Shown one piece after another: positions 21,611-33,793 of a stretch of DNA of 64,000 nt. A program made the translations under genes and the position numbers. Numbering within the stretch: position 1 is the stretch's first letter; each line of letters opens with the position of its first letter. Origin of the DNA: Eutreptiella sp. 'Long Island Sound 2002' (lineage: Eukaryota; Euglenozoa; Euglenophyceae; Eutreptiales; Eutreptiaceae); assembly GCA_964036045.1 (NCBI GenBank), contig OZ038385.1, forward strand, positions 58,933,919 through 58,997,918. Reading direction: 5' to 3'. Below the pieces are notes generated by a model. The model made no database searches. It was not told where the DNA came from and saw only the letters and a list, made by a program, of their open reading frames with translations.

Positions 21611-22349
21611 TCTGTGAGAACAGGCGCCTCTTTGGGTGATGATTGCAGTAGCCCCTTTTATGTTGCGAAAGATTTTGCTTCAGCATCTTTTCCACCAAAA
21701 GTGTCTTCCTCTCTACCGGGCGAACGCGGCTGTGTGACTCGTGGCGTAACTGGTCGCAACAGTGGTAAGGGAAGGGGGACGGTGAACAATTCCTTGGGGA
21801 AAGGGGGTGTACCGGAAAACGGCCCCCCAGAAGGAAGGCACGATTTGACCATAAAACACATTTTTATTTGTCATTCTTTGCTGCACGAGCGTGTGGACTG
21901 GCAGGTCATGCCTCCTGTGGCGATTTGGGTGTACATGTCATCAATGGCGGGCAGTGGATATGCGCCGTCATTGATTAGATTATTTCAATAGCGGTAGTCA
22001 ATCACTGACCGCCATTTACCCCCTGGTTTCGGGACCATGAATGCCCTACAGCCCACTGAGACGTGGACCGCTGGGGCATCCCGCGGTTCCAAAACCGCAT
22101 GATCAACTCCTCAAATGCCTTCTGGAGGGGGAAGGGTGGAAGGGGCACCTCTCTCTCTACCTTTTAACCACTTGCCTGCCCCAGCCCAGTCTGCCTCTGC
22201 CCCCACGCAGCAGACCCACCCTCGCCTCCGGTACCATTCGAGCAGCCCCCTGTCCCAGTTCTAAGCCAGCCAGACTCTTTGCAGCCTCCTCCCCAGTCCC
22301 CGCCTCTGCCCCTGCCCCGTTGCGTGCACCGGCCACATCCCATTCGCAG

Positions 22350-22555
22350 TGGCTGAGGAGAACATCAAAATTGTGATCAAAGACCGAGTCAATCCGGCCG
22401 CCGAGGCCCTGCGCGTAGCCAACCTCCACAAATTGCAGAACATTGTCTGTGGGTCGCACGGTCGCACGGACCCACGGCAGGCCTCAGGTCTGGGGGCCTT
22501 CGTCACCGTTTTGTTGCAAAAGGCTACAGACCAGAGCGTATTGGTCGTGCACTGA
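22350..22555 (+). CDS. Universal stress protein-like gene, C-terminal exon
   Basis: After an acceptor CCCATTCGCAG the frame encodes EENIKIVIKDRV..AAEALRVAN, then NIVCGSHGRTDPRQASGLGAF and QSVLVVH, ending at a TGA at 22553. G-S-H-G-R followed by L-G and the closing S-V-L-V-V-H is the classic C-terminal half of the USP fold, with the phosphate-binding G-x2-G-x9-G(S/T) region modified. With the exon at 21223 this gives a single USP domain split by an intron of roughly 740-810 bases. This is the clearest host-type gene in the window. Confidence 0.6.
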
Positions 22556-25500
22556 CCGGGAGAGCACCAGCTCTAAGGCGCCCCGCCCCGTCCCCTATTA
22601 CGAGGTGTCGGCGGAGGAGGATCGCCCACTCTCCCCGAGAGCTGCGGTTGTCCACAAGAACTCGGAGGATGGCGACCTGCTGGTGCCCCTGCTCATGCCC
22701 GTCTGCATGACCCAGCCCCCACCCCCCACCCCACAGACACACACACGCCCCAGGCATTCACCCACGTACATGGTGAATCAACCGCGCCCCGCACTCCCTC
22801 AGGCGCTTCCAGGCATGTTGGGCGCTGGCCCTCCCTTCTCCGTGCAGCTTTCGCTCACTTGGCCTGGATGATGGGCCTTGTCTCAAGAGCACTGCCTCGT
22901 CAACTGTCGAATGTGTTAAACGCGTCAACGACCGGCGAGCACCATTCAGTGCCTTCAACCGCTTTGCCAACTGCCCCCAGTTTGCAGCCCCGCTCTTCTT
23001 CAGCGAGGGCTTCTGATCTCGTCAAATGTGATTGCGGCCCAGCCCCGGCTTCAGGGTCCTGTCCGACGGCTGATGAGGATATGCGAAAGTTAGTACAGCT
23101 TGCAGACCATAGCCTGGGACTGGCAACCGGTGTTCAAGGGCACATCAGATTCAACACACGATTACATCATCGGGTCGGGCGGGACACATGTGAACACTGG
23201 TACAACCGCAAGTCCAAACGCAATGCATACCAAAACAGCACCACTGCAGTCGTCGCGCCACAGCGTGGCTCCTTGCGTCTTCTCCGGACGACCGCACTTC
23301 CAGCGCAACTATAATCAGGACCTTCGCCGAGACAAGCCGTGAGCTGGACCAAAAACGCCAAAAAAAAAAAAAACAGAAATAGGAATAGGAAAACGAGTCA
23401 CTCAGGCAGACCTGTATGTACACACAATTGCGGCATGGACCAGAGTTGCAGGCATTGCCCAGTGTAAAAAATTTTTGAGGAGTCCCACCTCAAAAAGCTC
23501 CGGCAGGGGCGCATCTTCGCTGGATATTTCCATCCCGTATACCCAACAAAACGGCCGCAGACGCAGGTGCATAGGGGAGAGAATTTGATGCACACGCCAA
23601 GACAGCCTGATCATAACGAAGGATTGGTGGGCTGTGTCGAGCAATAATACCCTACCCCTTCCTAGAGCTCTGATGAATTTTCTCGATGAACGCCCGCAAG
23701 TGCAATATTCAGCTGCGGTGCAGAGGCAAAGGTAGATTGAAAAGGTGGTTGGCAGGTGCCTTTGCACACCAAAATTGTGGATACGGCGACACATGCACGG
23801 CTTCGTCCGGCTGGACTGCATTGAGTCGCGCACTACATAGCGCTGCTAGTACTTGTGTTCTGTCCTTTATGTGAAGGTCTTGTGGTTCCGGCTGTGCACA
23901 CCTTCAGGTCGTCCGAATTTCAAAAGTGTCTGTCGAAGTATGCGACCACACATCGCTTTTTTAGTTGAAGCCCCAACACTGCTTTGTTGTTTCCACAGCA
24001 GTTCTTAGCATGTGCCATTGCACTCGTTTGGTTGAATCAGTCTTGGGGTCCATTTTGGAGGAGAGGGACATAAAGCACGAATTCTTGAGGTCTCTACTGT
24101 TGGTCTTGCTTTTTTCAAGGAGAACGAGTGCCCTAATGGCTGACTCATCAGAGCGGCCCAACCATATCCAAAGTTGTCTCCAGACCCATTTCCCTCATTT
24201 CTAAACCCTCAATTAGCTCACCCACTGAACATTGCTGAGATGACAAAAAATGGATTGTGTGCTTAGAAAAGCCCCCCATCGCAGCTGTAACTCTCATGTG
24301 GGCCAGGACATTCGTCCATCTGCCCGACTGCTGTGAAGCATGGATGCAGATTGAAATCGGAGCTGCGGATTCTGATAAAATGGAACTAGCCAAAAGCAGA
24401 TGACACATTTCCTGTCTTTCCCTTGGGAGAGCGTTATCATTATTTTCCACGTCTCATGTGGGTTCCCGTGCGCATTACACTGGGCGTCGGCGTTGATGCA
24501 GTCTTTGTTTAGCACTCTCTCATGGCTCAAAGTTGCGACTGTTTGCTCGACGAAATGACCGCACACCATGGCGACAACCAAGAGCCGCCTGTGGGGCCTG
24601 CAGCCTTCTGCAGCCTGTGGGGGCGTGAGCAAACTTGGGCGGCATGCTACATTAGGCCGATCATTAACTGGAATCTTGGGCGTCTTTTCTCTCGCAATGG
24701 AATGAAAAAAAAACCAAAACAAAAAAGAAGGGAACCAGCAACGCCATGTCCCATTTTGGTGTTTCCACGATATTTGAGCCTTGTTTTCTTTCAAAAACTC
24801 TTCCCCATGCCACATATAGCCCCTGAGCAACCCTTGTTTAAGTAAATTATCCTATCCCAATTGAAGGTCCATGTTTCTGAAGTCCATGTTTCTGAATTCA
24901 GAAGCGATGCAAAATGAGGTGAATTCTCAGTTGTGATGCGCACTGCCTCGATGCGAAGTCATCCTTCAGGGACAGGATGCACCACAAATGCTGTGGATCC
25001 CAATCACCAGGCCCTGCATGTTGTGAACCCCAATGCTGCAATTCAGTTTCAGTTTCGGTTTCTGATTTGCATTCAGACATGTTCTATGTGTGGAGGCATT
25101 GATGATTTTGAGCTCTCACCCCCTGCTGGCAAGCAAAATAGTGTGAGATAGGAAAATGCACCTGTGCTTGGTATGCTTGGTACAATTATTCTGCATTCCA
25201 GCTGTGAAATTTTGAACCTGACAAGTAGCTATCAAGCCATAGTGAGCCAGCTCAGTGACCTCATTTTAACTTCCTGCGTCGAATTGATTTTGGCTTTCAC
25301 GTCAATCAATACCTGCCAAACCAGTAATGTCTTGAAAATGTAGAGGGCGACTGGAACATCAAGGGTTTGGATCGTTAGGGATTTTGAGTTACATTGGTGG
25401 TGTTGCTGCTCCGAGGGTGTTGCTGCCTTTTTTCAATGTTCAACAGGTCCTTCAACAGGTCCCTCCAACAGGTGTGTCCAATGGTATGGGGGAAGGGTTT

Positions 25501-25985
25501 GCAGCTGGTCCTTCTTGAACATGCAGTCCATCTTGTGCACAAAGGCTCCCATTTTTGTAAATATTTGCAGGGCAAGATAGGACCTTGACCCATTCTCTTC
25601 CAAGTCCCATTTGTTGAAGGTCTACAAGTGTAATGGATCGAAGTTGGTTTTCATCATTGGAAACAAGACCAGCCCGCAATCAGAAACTGCTATTGAAACA
25701 GAGTGCAGTAATGATAATTGAATTGTGCTGAACTGCAGCCGCTCAGTATGCAACTGATTGTTGGCATCCATAGTATGGTGATCAGGCAATTGCTGTTGAT
25801 GTCTGCATTATGTAGATTGGTCTCTGTGGCACAAAGGGGTGCGCTGTGTGCTGTGCGAAAAGTAAGTGCGCGCGCTGTGCACAAAGTAGTCTACTTTCCA
25901 CCAGGCTTCTCACTGCAAGCTCCCCCCAAAAGTGGGATGGCTGAGTTGCCCATGAAGCCACACATGCCACCGCTGAAATGGTCGT
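22556..25985. other. No gene recognised
   Basis: GC-rich sequence up to about 23340 could include 3' UTR of the USP-like gene. Frames on both strands of 23.4-25.2 kb have no familiar motifs. A CTGATGAGG..GCGAAAG word at 23071 resembles part of a hammerhead but lacks a usable stem II. Confidence 0.4.
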
Positions 25986-26166
25986 GGGTATAAAACCACC
26001 CCCAAATGGGGGGAAAAAACAACCCCCAACCCCCGTTTTGGCCATTTTTGACCCCTGGGGTGGTTTTATCCCCCCATTGGGTCATTGTGGGGGGGGGGGG
26101 GGATTATTGCCCCTTTGGGCCGGTTTTAAGGGTGGTTTTATCTCCCATGTGGGGGTGGTTTTATGC
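25986..26166. repeat. Small fold-back repeat with GGTGGTTTTAT motif
   Basis: ATAAAACCACCCCC near 25991 is the exact complement of GGGGGTGGTTTTAT near 26151-26164. The GGTGGTTTTAT word also occurs at about 26059 and 26132. The interior is G/C-run rich. No ORF; a miniature element is possible. Confidence 0.5.
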
Positions 26167-27128
26167 CCGGGACCGCTTTCATGAGGGGGGGGGGGGTGCA
26201 GTCCGCATTTTTTGGCATTTTTCCGCAGTTTTTGGGCCAGTCTCTTGGTGTGATGGTTAAGTGTGATGAAATAATCTAATACAACCTCGCAATTGAACTA
26301 ATGTGTAGTTCTGTATGTAAGTTACCCCCCCCCCCCTTCTTTGCCAATGCCCGCCCCCCCCACCCGGAATGAAGAATCATGGCCCCCCCTGCCAACTCCC
26401 CACCTTTCGGCAACAAATGATCTTGGCCCCGCCGAAGGATTGTGTGTTGAAGAACCCTTTGTTTGCACCAAGGTGCAGCAGAGTAGTCCTTTATACATCA
26501 TGGGAGCATCATTTGCTTGCGCTTGTTTGTAAATATGTTTTGAAATGGGCACGCTGAGCTCGGTTTGCATTTTCAGTGCGCCTGTTGCAGGATATCATTT
26601 GTCTTTCCTAATCTCTGGCTACACATTTTCTCATTCTCCATGGATCCCAGTAATCGGAATGGTGGGTGGTTTTCATGGTTGTCACGGAAAAGCTAATTGT
26701 ATAAGTGGCGTTGTAAACATGTTGTGCAGAGACCCCCCCCAAAAAGCATAGGGACAATTACATGTTCTAGTGTTCATGGGATTTCTGGGTTTTTTCTATT
26801 CAAAGTAACAGGTCACCATTGTTTAGTTGTCGGCGCTTTTCTCTTTTAGTTTGTATGCATGTTTTTTTTTGTTTTTTTATTTGGTATCACCAAGTTTTGT
26901 AAAATCCTGTGTCATCAATGTGGTGCACATCCAACTGAAGTCTGAACACCATGCCGCTGTGGTCCAAAATGCAGCCAAGAGTTGGTGCGATGCATTCAGC
27001 CCTATTTGCCAGCCAAATGGCAAGTCTATTACACCATAACTTGAGTCCAAGGCCAAGATCTCGCACTGCGTGCATATTGCGCACGCAGAGGCTAGGATAC
27101 TCACCCAAGAATACCTGTCACCTGTTTA
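26167..27128. other. No gene recognised
   Basis: G and C runs (26187, 26325) and ordinary composition. Frames around 26880-27100 on both strands look partly coding but match nothing I know. Confidence 0.35.
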
Positions 27129-27514
27129 CTAGGGAGAAGACTGAAAGGTGTCAATACTATAGGGTTGGCCAGGTGTCCATCCATACTTCTGGTTGCAGTT
27201 ATAACCAACAGCATCGTCGAAGAAGAACTGTCCGGTCCTGGTGTCGACTTGCCACCATCCAGTATCGGCGATCGAGAGCCTTCGAGCGACGATGACCACG
27301 TTGATTTTTCTGCCGTTGTGGACGTGGCCATACTGATCGATGATCTTGAGCATCTCGGTTCGAGAATCACCTTGAAGTCGACCAAGGTTTTGGTGCACGT
27401 AGTATATGTCGGGAAGAGTACTCTGCAGGGCGAATTGAACCGCCTCTACGGATACGAGGCTCGCTGCACTGTCGACAATGACGACGTCGTGTACACTTTG
27501 TCGATGGGCCTCTT
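27129..27514 (-). CDS. Orphan 3'-terminal exon, unknown protein
   Basis: On the minus strand an acceptor TTTCCCCCTAG ends at 27515. It is followed by a 127-codon frame with balanced composition (HRQSVHDVVIVDSAASLVSV, YYVHQNLGRLQGDSRTEM, VARRLSIADTGWWQVDTRTG, KYGWTPGQPYSID) closing at a TAG. There is no in-frame ATG early and an in-frame TGA lies just upstream of the acceptor, as expected for a last exon. No family is recognised. A 5' exon should lie at higher coordinates, where a C48-like fragment and then an LTR element are found; a link to either is unproven. Confidence 0.4.
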
Positions 27515-27776
27515 CTAGGGGGAAATGGTGGACAATTCAAATATGCCACATCCTAAATGCTTGGGAAGCCAAAAAAAACCCCCGGTACAGAACCAAAAAA
27601 TTGTGAAAAGGGGCCAAAACAACGGTTCGGAATTTGCCAACATCCAAAACTTCGCACTGCGTGCATGGCATTCCCCAAACGACTTTCGATTCATAGTGAC
27701 AATTGAGAACTTGTGCAAGCTACAACCTTTGCCACTTGGTCACAGAAGACAGGCTATCTGCAATGCTTTGGAGCTT

Positions 27777-28012
27777 CTAATCAATGATGTCGTGTGCACG
27801 CGCAACCATATCTTTTAACGCTAATTGGACCTCCTCCACAACCCCATGTTCCATGGGTGGTAGGGTAATGGCACCTAGGTCGACATGACGGTCGGTACGG
27901 GCCAAATTGCTGATAAATGCGAGGGCACAATAGCCACATGCCCACCCATCTTTTTGGTGCCCGAGGATTTTGTGTTGCACTTTGATGTTGATTTCTCGGC
28001 AACTCCTCAGAA
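27777..28012 (-). pseudogene. C48 (Ulp1)-like peptidase fragment, cysteine-box end
   Basis: The minus frame reads INIKVQHKILGHQKDGWACG then YCALAFISNLARTDR and ends at a TAG. Q-K-D-G-W-x-C-G-Y is the Gln/Cys active-site neighbourhood of Ulp1-like cysteine peptidases. The catalytic His/Asp part is missing, and about 20 bases upstream (28033) the LTR element 28038-30826 begins, so the gene was probably cut by that insertion or was already a fragment. It resembles in kind, not obviously in sequence, the decayed copy at 10229-11410. Confidence 0.45.
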
Positions 28013-28037
28013 ATGGGCGAAGTAGCCTATCACTATC

Positions 28038-28445
28038 TGTAATAAGCTATCCCCTAAAGGGAGCAGAGCAACTAGCTCATTATCTAAACTCCCGGCTAGG
28101 GAGGAGTCTCCTAAGAGTCCTACCCAATGCCGGGTGTAGCATAGGGGATCATGACTAAGCTACACAAACAAAAGGACAGAAAATTTAAAAATAAAATCGG
28201 AAATGCCTTAAAATACTAAACCTAAACCTCAATCTTTACGAACACGCAGTGCAAATGCAAAAAACCATGATCACCATGTTGCCGCTGGCTGCCGGACTTT
28301 GCGAACAGCCTTGGTCCCTTGCTTGGCTGAGCGATTGCCAAGCGGCCATGGTTGGGGGGGGGTGGCTCACCAAACCCTCATGTCATGCATTTGCACTATT
28401 ACACTTAACACTACACAAACATGCATGACACACACATAGCTACCA
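28038..28445 (-). repeat. 3' LTR of the coding-poor LTR element
   Basis: Shorter of the two LTRs; it lacks ~23 bases (CAAGAGACAATGAGGGTGTG region) present at about 30742-30764 in the other copy. Several substitutions show the insertion is not recent. Confidence 0.75.
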
Positions 28446-30380
28446 CTAACAAGCACAAACTCTGACCTGAACGGAAAAGTGTCACCTCGCAACGTCGTGT
28501 TAACGCCGTATCATCGGCGCAAGCCTAAAACCGACACATCTATATAAACATTGTACTAAACTAAACGGAATCGACCTTCAGACTAACACACAGCAGACGA
28601 GAACGACAAAATTCAACAAATCGCGATTTCAAGCGCGCGCACACACACAGCAAACACACAGACAATACAACTGTAAATTTCAGCACGCAAATAAGGAAAA
28701 TTCATACACGTATCGCAAACTACAACAATTACGCACACATCTGACCTATTGCTGAAGCTTGAACTGCAATCCGGCCTCAATTGGACGTCGTTATTACACT
28801 CTCCTCAGAGAATATGAGTTGGGGTGTTAAGGAACGAGCTCAAACACACCAACAAGTGTTCGATAAACAAGAGAAAACAACAAGGTAAGTCAAAGTCGGG
28901 ACAGATTGAGGTCGGCAATCTCAGGTTTGAAGTGGTCTCCCACCTCAATACCTGAAAGAGCAGAGTACACTTAACTCAAATTGAGTACTTCAGGGGTACT
29001 TCTTGCAGGTGCTGTAGTAGCTCCCAAACTGACAGCATTCTTGCTCCTGCTGGGAAAAAAAATAGACACTCAGAAAGTGTAAGCACTGGAGCACATAACT
29101 TCTAAAGCGGAAAGGGAAAATTTTAGCACCAGTGTGCCAAGGTAGTGGAACACAATGTCAGCGCAGTCACTGGATACACAAAAAAAAAGCACACAGAAAC
29201 TCATCACAACTTCAGTCACAACACCATACAAACCTAAGAGCTCCACTGAAACTCAACACAAAAAAATTTGCATGAGGTCCATAGACACTCTTTTTTTTTC
29301 CCACGGTCCCACGGTCCATAGACACTCTGAGAGGGTCCTCTTGGGTCAAACTGCCGGTACATCCACACGAAGTCTCAATGAAACTAGGAGGAGGAAGATT
29401 GATATCCCCTGGCAAACTACAATGAAACCGCAGGGCCAGACATATCTAGGGTGTGAGGTATCCCTCAACTGCACGTGGTCCTACAATGTTGAATCTAAGG
29501 GAAAGGGGGATGATCCCATATGCTGGTTGTGCCACACCATGCATGGGCACCTTCCATCGGGGATCCAAAAAAAATCAATAACGACATAGACTATCGGCGA
29601 ATGTACCCTCTAGAAGTTCTACAGTCATTTCCGATGCCACACAATACATACTGTATACTGTAAAAGTTAGTTTAGATGGGGAATATGAATACAGCGAGTT
29701 GGTGCAACTGGTGTACCATGGCAGTGGTCATGCCATCCTGGGTATGTTCACTGCATGTTTCATACGTTATCTGCAGCCGTTTACTGACACACAGCTGATG
29801 GATACATACTTATAATAACCCTGAAATGGCGGTAGGACAAAATTTTCTGCAGGTCATTCGCACCCTCTGATTTTTCTACATGCCAATCATGGATGCTGTC
29901 AGAAAATACCTGAGAAAGAGTGTCTTGTCCGACACAAAAATGATTGAAAAAACACAACAGTACAACTCAGTGGGGTCCTTGAAACTGAAGTCGGAGGCTT
30001 GGATGTCCGTGTTGAAGATGTGTGTCGATGGACGGTACCGTTTGCGGGTCATAGGGGGCTTTTGGCTGTCCCAGGGACGGATGCATGGGAGGTACACAGA
30101 AATTCGGTAACTACAAAGATAATTCGTTGATTGTAATGATTTGTCACTCAACATGCATAGTCCCTCAGCCAATCCAGACTGCAATCCCCTCAGCTGACTC
30201 GCACGCCAAGACGATGGCGGACAGAATTCTCTACCGAAAAATCAGTAGGGGAGTAATCCTCAAGGGAAAGTTAACCCTGCCACCACCTCCCCCCCAGGGA
30301 CGTCTACCCGCGACGACCCTCATAGGGAAGTCTACCCCCATCTACACATCATCCGGGGACAACAAGCACCCCACAACCCA

Positions 30381-30395
30381 CCGCCTCTGATACCA
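30381..30395 (-). other. Primer-binding site, initiator-Met tRNA type
   Basis: TGGTATCAGAGGCGG on the minus strand directly abuts the LTR end TTACA. The first 11 bases match the usual iMet primer site. Confidence 0.75.
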
Positions 30396-30826
30396 TGTAA
30401 TAAGCTAGTCCCGAAAGCGGGGAGAGCAACTAGCTCATTATCTAAACTCCCGGCTTGGGAGGAGTCTCCTAAGAGTCCTACCCAATGCCGGGTGTAGCCT
30501 AGGGGCTCATGACTAAGCTACAAAAATAAAAAGACATAAAATTTAAAAATAAAATCGGAAATCTCTTCAGATACTAAACCTACACCCCGATCCCTACACA
30601 CACGCAGTGCAAGTGCAAAAGACCATGATCACCATGTTGCCGCCGGCTGCCGGACTTTGCCACCGGTCTTGGTCCCTTGCTTGGCTGAGGGATTGCCAAG
30701 CGGCCATGGTGGGGGGGCTGGCTCACCAAACCCGCATGTCCAAGAGACAATGAGGGTGTGAACACATGTATTTGCACTATTACACGTAACACTACACAAA
30801 CATGCATGACACACACATAGCTACCA
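30396..30826 (-). repeat. 5' LTR of the coding-poor LTR element
   Basis: Direct repeat of 28038-28445, adjoining the primer-binding site and so the transcriptional start copy. Confidence 0.75.
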
Positions 30827-30831
30827 CTACC

Positions 30832-31263
30832 GAGGACAAAGGTAGGTAGGTAGGTAGGTGCACTCGGTCGTGGAGAGGCGCCCCATGGTTCCCCCTGGCG
30901 TCGCCCCTGTGACGAACACGAAGAGGCTCCACGCCTGAAGAGGGGAGGCGACTTACATCCCACTAGACCTGACTGGTGGCCCCCAACAAAGCGGCCCCGG
31001 GCAACACCGGGAGGGCTGATCGCCGCCAGCGTGACGTACTTGTCTCGCCGGGAGGGTGTGCCCCCGTGCTTGCGCACGTCCCCTCCTTTGGGCCGAACCC
31101 TAGTGGTTCACCGGACTTCCTGGCGTATCCCGTTCCCAAGGCATGCATGCATGTTCTGGGTACTGGGGTTCCGAGGTGCTTGGGTGTTGCACGCTCCGCC
31201 TCGAGTCTCAAAGCAGCGCAGGCGTTAGGATGCAGCCTTACCCCCGGGCTCCGGATCTCGTTT
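30832..31263. other. No gene recognised; short GGTA microsatellite
   Basis: A (TAGG)n run occupies about 30840-30860. The rest is GC-rich, with open frames lacking recognisable motifs, up to the left LTR of E2. Confidence 0.45.
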
Positions 31264-33111
31264 TGAAGCGGTACCCAGAACCTATGGCCCATGGCCCGGA
31301 GGCCTGTGAGCTGTCACACCCGTGCGGAAGCCGTTGATACCGGCTGTCAGCGGGATATCCCTGTTCACTAACCCGCGAAATCTGGAATCCGATTTCTAAC
31401 CAATAAATCGATTTAGAATTACCATAACTTTATTGCCTTAGGCGATTTTCACTCGGAAATCGGTGAAATACCCGATTTCTACCGCGATTTCTAATTGTCG
31501 TGAAATCGCCGGGAAATCGCCGCCTGATGTCGCCTGTTCCGTGGACTGCATTAGATAATTCTGTAAAGCGATTTTTCTTGAAGTTAAGACTGAAACAGTC
31601 TTCGAGTGATCCGCAATTTTTTCCTTTATATAACGGATCGCGTCCCAGATTTTTCCCAGAAAATCTGGGCAGCCGAAGGCGCTTTGAACCCCCAAGTGGA
31701 ATAACAAGGGTTACAAGCGTTCAAGCGCCCAAGGACGAACTAACGTGCCTCATAGGCACTGTGTATGAGGTTCTGCCCCCCATAGTCATAGGATGAGGCC
31801 AAGGGATCCCAACTCCATAGGCACAAAGGGTTATTTATTTTGAGTGTTCTCCAAGAAGTGCGCTTTTTCACGTACTTGGCGTCCAAGTACGTGTAGAAGT
31901 ATGTTGAGTTGGCGTTTTCTCCCTCTTTGCTTGCATCTACATCCGGGGCATATCACTTGTCTTCCCCGGATAGTGCATATATGATCTCCATATGTATAGT
32001 GGCAATGTATTTTGCGTGCATGCTAAAATTCGGCTTTCCGAAAGGAGGTCCATTTTCGACCAAAGCACTTGCATGCGTGTTGAGGGACCAGAGTTACATT
32101 AGAATATAGGCATACTTTGATTCTAGGCCACTAGGTTGGGTGTAGAAGGCGTGGGTAGGGTTGTATGCCATATGTGGTGTCATATCGCGTGCCCATTTGG
32201 CGGGTGCACCATTCCGAGACTAACCCGCCAATGGACCCCATATCGCACAAGGCCCTTCATTGTACTCTTAACCAGCACTCGCAAGCCTGACCTTCGTGAA
32301 GGGACGCTTGTGGAGCGCTCCCGAAGCGATGCGTTGCGGGCAAGGTGTGTTCTTTGCAATATTCCATATTTCCATGTGCCCACTTGGGAGGCAGCGCACG
32401 CGACCTTCCAAAGCGCCCCAAGTGGAGCACATATGTAGAATCGAAGGTCATTGGTATCAAGTCATTGTGTTTAGAAGGATTGGTCGACTACTCAATCCAA
32501 GCCGAAGATATTATAATATATTTGTGCACTTTTCAAGGCACTTTTGCGCGTCTTTTTGCCAATTTTGCTGTTTTTTGCCCGTCATGATGTCAAGTGGCGA
32601 CCGTGTATCTCAACGTTGCGCTCCATTGACATCATGACCCAAGTATGTTATGAGGGTACATACTTCGGTGCCCAACATATCTTAGACCCGGCGAATAACT
32701 CCTCTTGTCCTTGGCATACCATGGCCGCCATGTTGGCGATTTAGGACTATCCCAAATCATGGGCTCACTTGGCGACCCTGCCATTCCCAAAACCGGAGGG
32801 GTTGGACGACGCCCAAAAGATATGTTGCGCGCATATGACTTGATACCAATCCTATGGCACACTCCGGTCCAAGTCGGGCATGTGCCTCATTTGCCCCAAC
32901 CATGAGTGTGCGCATTTTCGGCCATTTTGAGCAATTTTCCATATTTTCTGCCCGCCGTGCACCATGTTCAACCCCCTCGTGCACGACGGACGCATGGACC
33001 AATGGACCATATATGACATGGGTGGTATGTATATTGGTCCCCATGGCTCGCACACCACGTGGGCGAGGCGGAGCAACCTTCGTCAAGGTGCTAGCCCAAA
33101 GTGAGTGTGGA
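31264..33111 (+). repeat. Left LTR of E2
   Basis: Begins TGAAGCGGTACCC and ends near GTGAGTGTGGA(C); the exact 3' edge is uncertain by about 5 bases because the candidate primer site TGGAC is also present after the right LTR. Minus-strand frames in it recur in the right LTR only because the repeat recurs. Confidence 0.85.
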
Positions 33112-33793
33112 CCGGAACTCCGACATCAACGAGTTCCTTCGGCCGACCAGCAAGGCCGCACGCCCAGCTGCAGCAACCACCTCCACAACCACCGGCCGAC
33201 CAGCACCGGCCGCACTCCCAGTCCAGTGCTACGTCAACCGCTTCACCAACCACCACCAGAACGAGTCCGTTGAGCGGAACCAGAGCCCAACAAGGACCTC
33301 AAGACCAAGTACGCCCCGCGCTGCCATGGTAAACTGGCCAGAAGCGGGTAAGACGTGGCCGCGGCCCCACCCCCATGCGGTACCCCTACTGCATGGGTTG
33401 GTGTGGGGGCAGCACTATCGCCACAGCCATCCCCAGTGCGAAGGCGGCATGCCCGGGAGCTTCGAGCTCCGCGAGGACATCGGCCCCGACCGCCTGCAGG
33501 CAGTCGAAGACTGGCTGCGGGTGGAAGGGTTTGCCTTCCGCTTCCGCCAGAGGCGCTGGAGGGTCTGGACCCGGCCAGACAGGCCCGGCGAAGGGCTGCG
33601 CCCCGACGGGATTGAGGAGGACAAGAAGCCCAACGAGTATCCATCAGGCGCCACGATCAACGTCTCCATGTGGGACATTATCGAGAAGAGCTTCCCGGAA
33701 CCGGGGAGCGAGCGCAGGCTGCAGGGCAGCAGCAGCAGCGCGTCTCCGGGGAAGGAGAAGCGGTCCGCCGGGGACAGGAAGCGGGACCAGAAG
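33101..33793 (+). pseudogene. E2 gag-region frame, 5' part (split by E1 insertion)
   Basis: A 231-codon open stretch runs from the LTR edge to the E1 target site; the first ATG in frame is at 33326 (MVNWPEAGKTW). It contains a Thr/Pro-rich start and a segment DRLQAVEDWLRVEGFAFRFR that may be structural. The frame resumes at 45236 after E1 without loss of phase: the E1 insert plus one target copy is 11,442 bases, a multiple of three. No Gag domain is recognisable by eye in this part. Confidence 0.7.
33789..33793 (+). other. E1 target-site duplication, left copy (AGAAG)
   Basis: AGAAG here and at 45231-45235 bracket E1 exactly. Five bases is the usual size for Ty3/gypsy integration. Confidence 0.9.

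Larger units (their letters stand above)
28038..30826 (-). mobile_element. Coding-poor LTR retroelement (Copia-type primer site)
   Basis: Direct repeats 28038-28445 (408 bp) and 30396-30826 (431 bp) share long stretches and, read on the minus strand, begin TGGTAGC and end TTACA, giving TG..CA termini. Flanking pentamers CTATC and CTACC are an imperfect target duplication. Immediately inside the minus-strand 5' LTR lies TGGTATCAGAGGCGG (30395-30381), the primer site complementary to initiator-Met tRNA that is common in plant-type Ty1/copia elements. The 1.95-kb interior has no gag, protease, RT or integrase, so this is a non-autonomous derivative. Frames at 29155-29589 and 29880-30110 are unrecognised. 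Confidence 0.75.

Noticed and set aside
23061-23095. Third hammerhead (CTGATGAGG..GCGAAAG)
   Set aside because: Only a few bases separate the two core parts, too short for a stable stem II, and no stem I or III partner is evident.
32860-33090. Conserved minus-strand proteins inside the E2 LTRs
   Set aside because: The frames recur only because both LTRs recur; they lack motifs and the duplicated LTR part breaks their pattern.
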